The translations under genes and the position numbers were made by a program. The notes below the pieces were generated by a model that did not search any database, had not been told where the DNA came from, and saw nothing but the letters and a program-made list of their open reading frames with translations. Shown in pieces: positions 13,506-13,530 of a DNA stretch of 13,530 bases; the stretch's first letter is position 1; the number at the start of each line of letters is the position of its first letter. The stretch is from assembly GCF_050729195.1 (NCBI RefSeq), contig NZ_JBOHKS010000033.1, positions 1 through 13,530 of the forward strand, read 5' to 3'. This DNA comes from Hypericibacter sp050729195. GTDB taxonomy: Bacteria > Pseudomonadota > Alphaproteobacteria > Dongiales > Dongiaceae.

Positions 13506-13530
13506 ACCCCTCCCCCTACCCCCTCCCGCA
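13506..13530 (+). repeat. C/G-rich palindromic intergenic repeat, copy cut by the window edge
   Basis: The last 25 bases are identical to 6060-6084 of copy 2 and stop just before the G-rich arm of the hairpin. It lies 39 bp upstream of the large membrane protein gene, so the full repeat sits between that gene and its upstream neighbour. Confidence 0.8.

Overview
The window looks like chromosomal DNA of a GC-rich alphaproteobacterium. Rhodospirillales is my best guess, from a stand-alone PAS_5-type protein, strong GC bias at third codon positions and GC-rich intergenic palindromes; this is inference, since no rRNA or other marker gene is present. It reads as ordinary metabolic and regulatory chromosome. 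I see no phage, transposase, CRISPR array, tRNA or rRNA.

Left part (1-3063): a polyamine-type ABC substrate-binding protein (minus strand) is divergent from a LacI-family repressor (plus strand). A perfect 20-bp palindrome between them overlaps the -10 elements of both predicted promoters, so the repressor probably controls the binding protein and itself. A protein with two similar halves (NIPSNAP-like or dimeric alpha/beta-barrel type) follows the repressor by 18 bp, in the same operon. No ABC permease or ATPase gene is in view.

Centre-left (3060-6023): a LysR regulator and an MFS exporter, divergently arranged, match E. coli YnfL and YnfM in sequence and layout. Two overlapping AT-rich dyads lie between them. 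A single-domain PAS_5 protein follows.

Centre (6056-9515): a 123-bp inverted-repeat element separates the PAS gene from a convergent isocitrate lyase/PEP mutase-family lyase with an intact KRCGH catalytic loop. Next come a small exported two-cysteine protein, the flavoprotein WrbA, and a divergent LysR regulator that probably controls wrbA.

Right part (9590-13530): five genes, all on the minus strand. Read 5' to 3' they are a large membrane-anchored VWA plus amidotransferase-like protein (typical of MoxR/DUF58 clusters), a GrpB-family protein, a short membrane-anchored coiled-coil protein, and an exported lipocalin-like protein. The fifth position upstream is outside the window.

A C/G-rich palindromic repeat recurs between genes (68-108, 6061-6100, 13506-13530, with a diverged copy at 7723-7749). 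Each full copy can form either a hairpin or a G-quadruplex. No gene-free stretch exceeds 300 bases; the largest gap, 8365-8603, holds the wrbA/LysR regulatory region, and positions 1-67 show nothing beyond a possible terminator tail.
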